Assembly: GCF_036785885.1 (NCBI RefSeq)
Contig: NC_092329.1
Span: 9,052,001-9,116,000 of the forward strand
Direction of reading: 5' to 3'
Length of the DNA stretch: 64,000 nucleotides
From: Coffea arabica
Taxonomy: Eukaryota > Streptophyta > Magnoliopsida > Gentianales > Rubiaceae
How positions within the stretch are numbered: the first letter of the stretch is position 1; every line of letters starts with the position of its first letter. Both the position numbers and the translations under genes were made by a program. The notes under the pieces are model-generated. The model saw only the letters and a program-made list of their open reading frames with translations, ran no database searches and was not told where the DNA came from. Positions 63,401-64,000 of this stretch are shown here, piece by piece.

Positions 63401-64000
63401 TGATTATCTGTGAAAAATCGTACCTTGGCAAGGTACACAAGTGAGGAGCTCATAGTAGCAGATGGTGCCTATGTGGGGTTGGCTCCTCCCGGAGAGATTG
63501 GGTCATTTCAAAAAGAATGCAAGGTAATACTATTTGAGAGATGATAATGCCAATCGCATCTATCAATATTGAAGACTATCTTTTGGCATTGATTTACTAT
63601 CAGGGCTACCAATTCTGGACAAGAGCTGATAGCCAGGGCTATTTCTCAATCAACAATGTCTCCCCCGCTACATATAATCTCTACGCTTGGGTTCCGGGCT
63701 TTATTGGAGATTATCGAAGTGAATCCACAATAACCATTACTGCAGGTCATACTACAATTCAGAATTTGGCAGGGCAACAAATTTCTTAATTTCTTTTTCA
63801 GTTTGTCAATCATACGTTCTCACTTGTGACCAACAAATGTTAACAATGCAGGCTGTGAGGTAGAGCTGGGAGATCTTGTATTTGAACCACCAAGAGACGG
63901 GCCAACATTGTGGGAAATTGGCATCCCTGATCGTTCTGCCGCAGAGTTCTATTTTCCTGATCCTAATCCACTGTACATCAATAAGCTGTACCTAAATCTT
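60468..64000 (+). CDS. Rhamnogalacturonate lyase (PL4), copy D, 3' end outside window
   Basis: Partial at the right edge; 473 codons are visible. Exons: 60468-60506, 61251-61372, 61469-61528, 61732-61851, 61925-62044, 62368-62509, 62666-62836, 62928-63083, 63173-63279, 63433-63523, 63604-63745, and 63852 onward (149 of an expected 157 nt). By comparison with A-C, exons 13-15 should follow. No stop or frameshift is seen. It is closest to C (FWDLNWSEAGSAGTRGKFDT). It differs at sites constant in A-C: LTNG for [MI]DNG near the N-terminus, NIQKFRY where A-C have RKDKFHY next to the presumed catalytic Lys (kept, Lys154), HGF for HGW after the presumed catalytic His218, and SFQKEC for SWQREC or SWQREN. 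It may have altered activity. Intron 1 is enlarged by a tandem duplication. Confidence 0.9.
60763..60981 (+). repeat. Tandem duplication in intron 1 of copy D, unit 1
   Basis: Begins ATTAGAAAGCTTCAAAATTC and ends CTACAGATGATCAG. About 93% alike to 61002-61233 by eye. It lacks a 13-base segment (GGCTTTAGATGCG region) present in unit 2. Confidence 0.9.
61002..61233 (+). repeat. Tandem duplication in intron 1 of copy D, unit 2
   Basis: Second unit, ending 17 bases before exon 2. The duplicated end puts a second copy of the pre-exon sequence (TTAATATCTACAGATGATCAG) in the intron, but the CACACAG acceptor itself is not duplicated. Confidence 0.9.

Noticed and set aside
1..64000. CRISPR arrays, phage or bacterial operon signals
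   Set aside because: None seen. Intron-containing genes and plant transposons make a prokaryotic reading untenable.

Overview
The window is nuclear DNA from a flowering plant, most likely a eudicot. It is AT-rich, its genes are split by GT-AG introns, and the spaces between genes hold MITEs, MULE-like and hAT-like elements, a solo LTR, SINE-like retroposons and long (TA)n runs. Family calls come from reading translated exons by eye. No database search was possible.

Layout. Positions 1-9,000 are gene-poor. They hold two related MULE-like elements (607-1675 and 2066-3446, the second with a MITE nested inside), a solo LTR with an exact 5-bp target duplication (3828-4611) and a short SINE (8507-8591). 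At 9798-9916 on the minus strand there is an isolated ankyrin-like terminal exon. At 11347-11528 (minus) lies the first coding exon of a type II MADS-box gene of the AGL17/ANR1 type, but no K-box exon was found downstream of it. Positions 12-27.6 kb contain no gene I can support; they hold MITEs, an AT-rich block, a Stowaway element and microsatellites.

The gene-rich half starts with a complete five-exon TRAF-type zinc-finger gene (27676-30888, 199 aa, with a C-terminal membrane segment). After about 4 kb without a convincing gene comes a head-to-tail array of four rhamnogalacturonate lyase genes (polysaccharide lyase family 4): A 35255-40249, B 42241-50500, C 52835-57600 and D 60468 to the window end. 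A, B and C are complete, with 15 coding exons each and open frames of 638, 635 and 639 aa. D is cut by the window edge in exon 12. Exon lengths and phases are almost the same in all four. Gene B is enlarged by at least four transposons in its introns and uses one GC donor site.

How they fit together. Family-4 lyases cleave the rhamnose-galacturonate backbone of pectin by beta-elimination, so the array probably supplies several related wall-remodelling enzymes. The MADS gene and the zinc-finger gene have no known biochemical link to it. From memory, though, Arabidopsis has lyase genes next to AGL17, next to AGL21, and near a TRAF-type zinc-finger gene. This window may therefore keep an older combined neighbourhood. 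I see no bacterial, viral, CRISPR or organellar signature.
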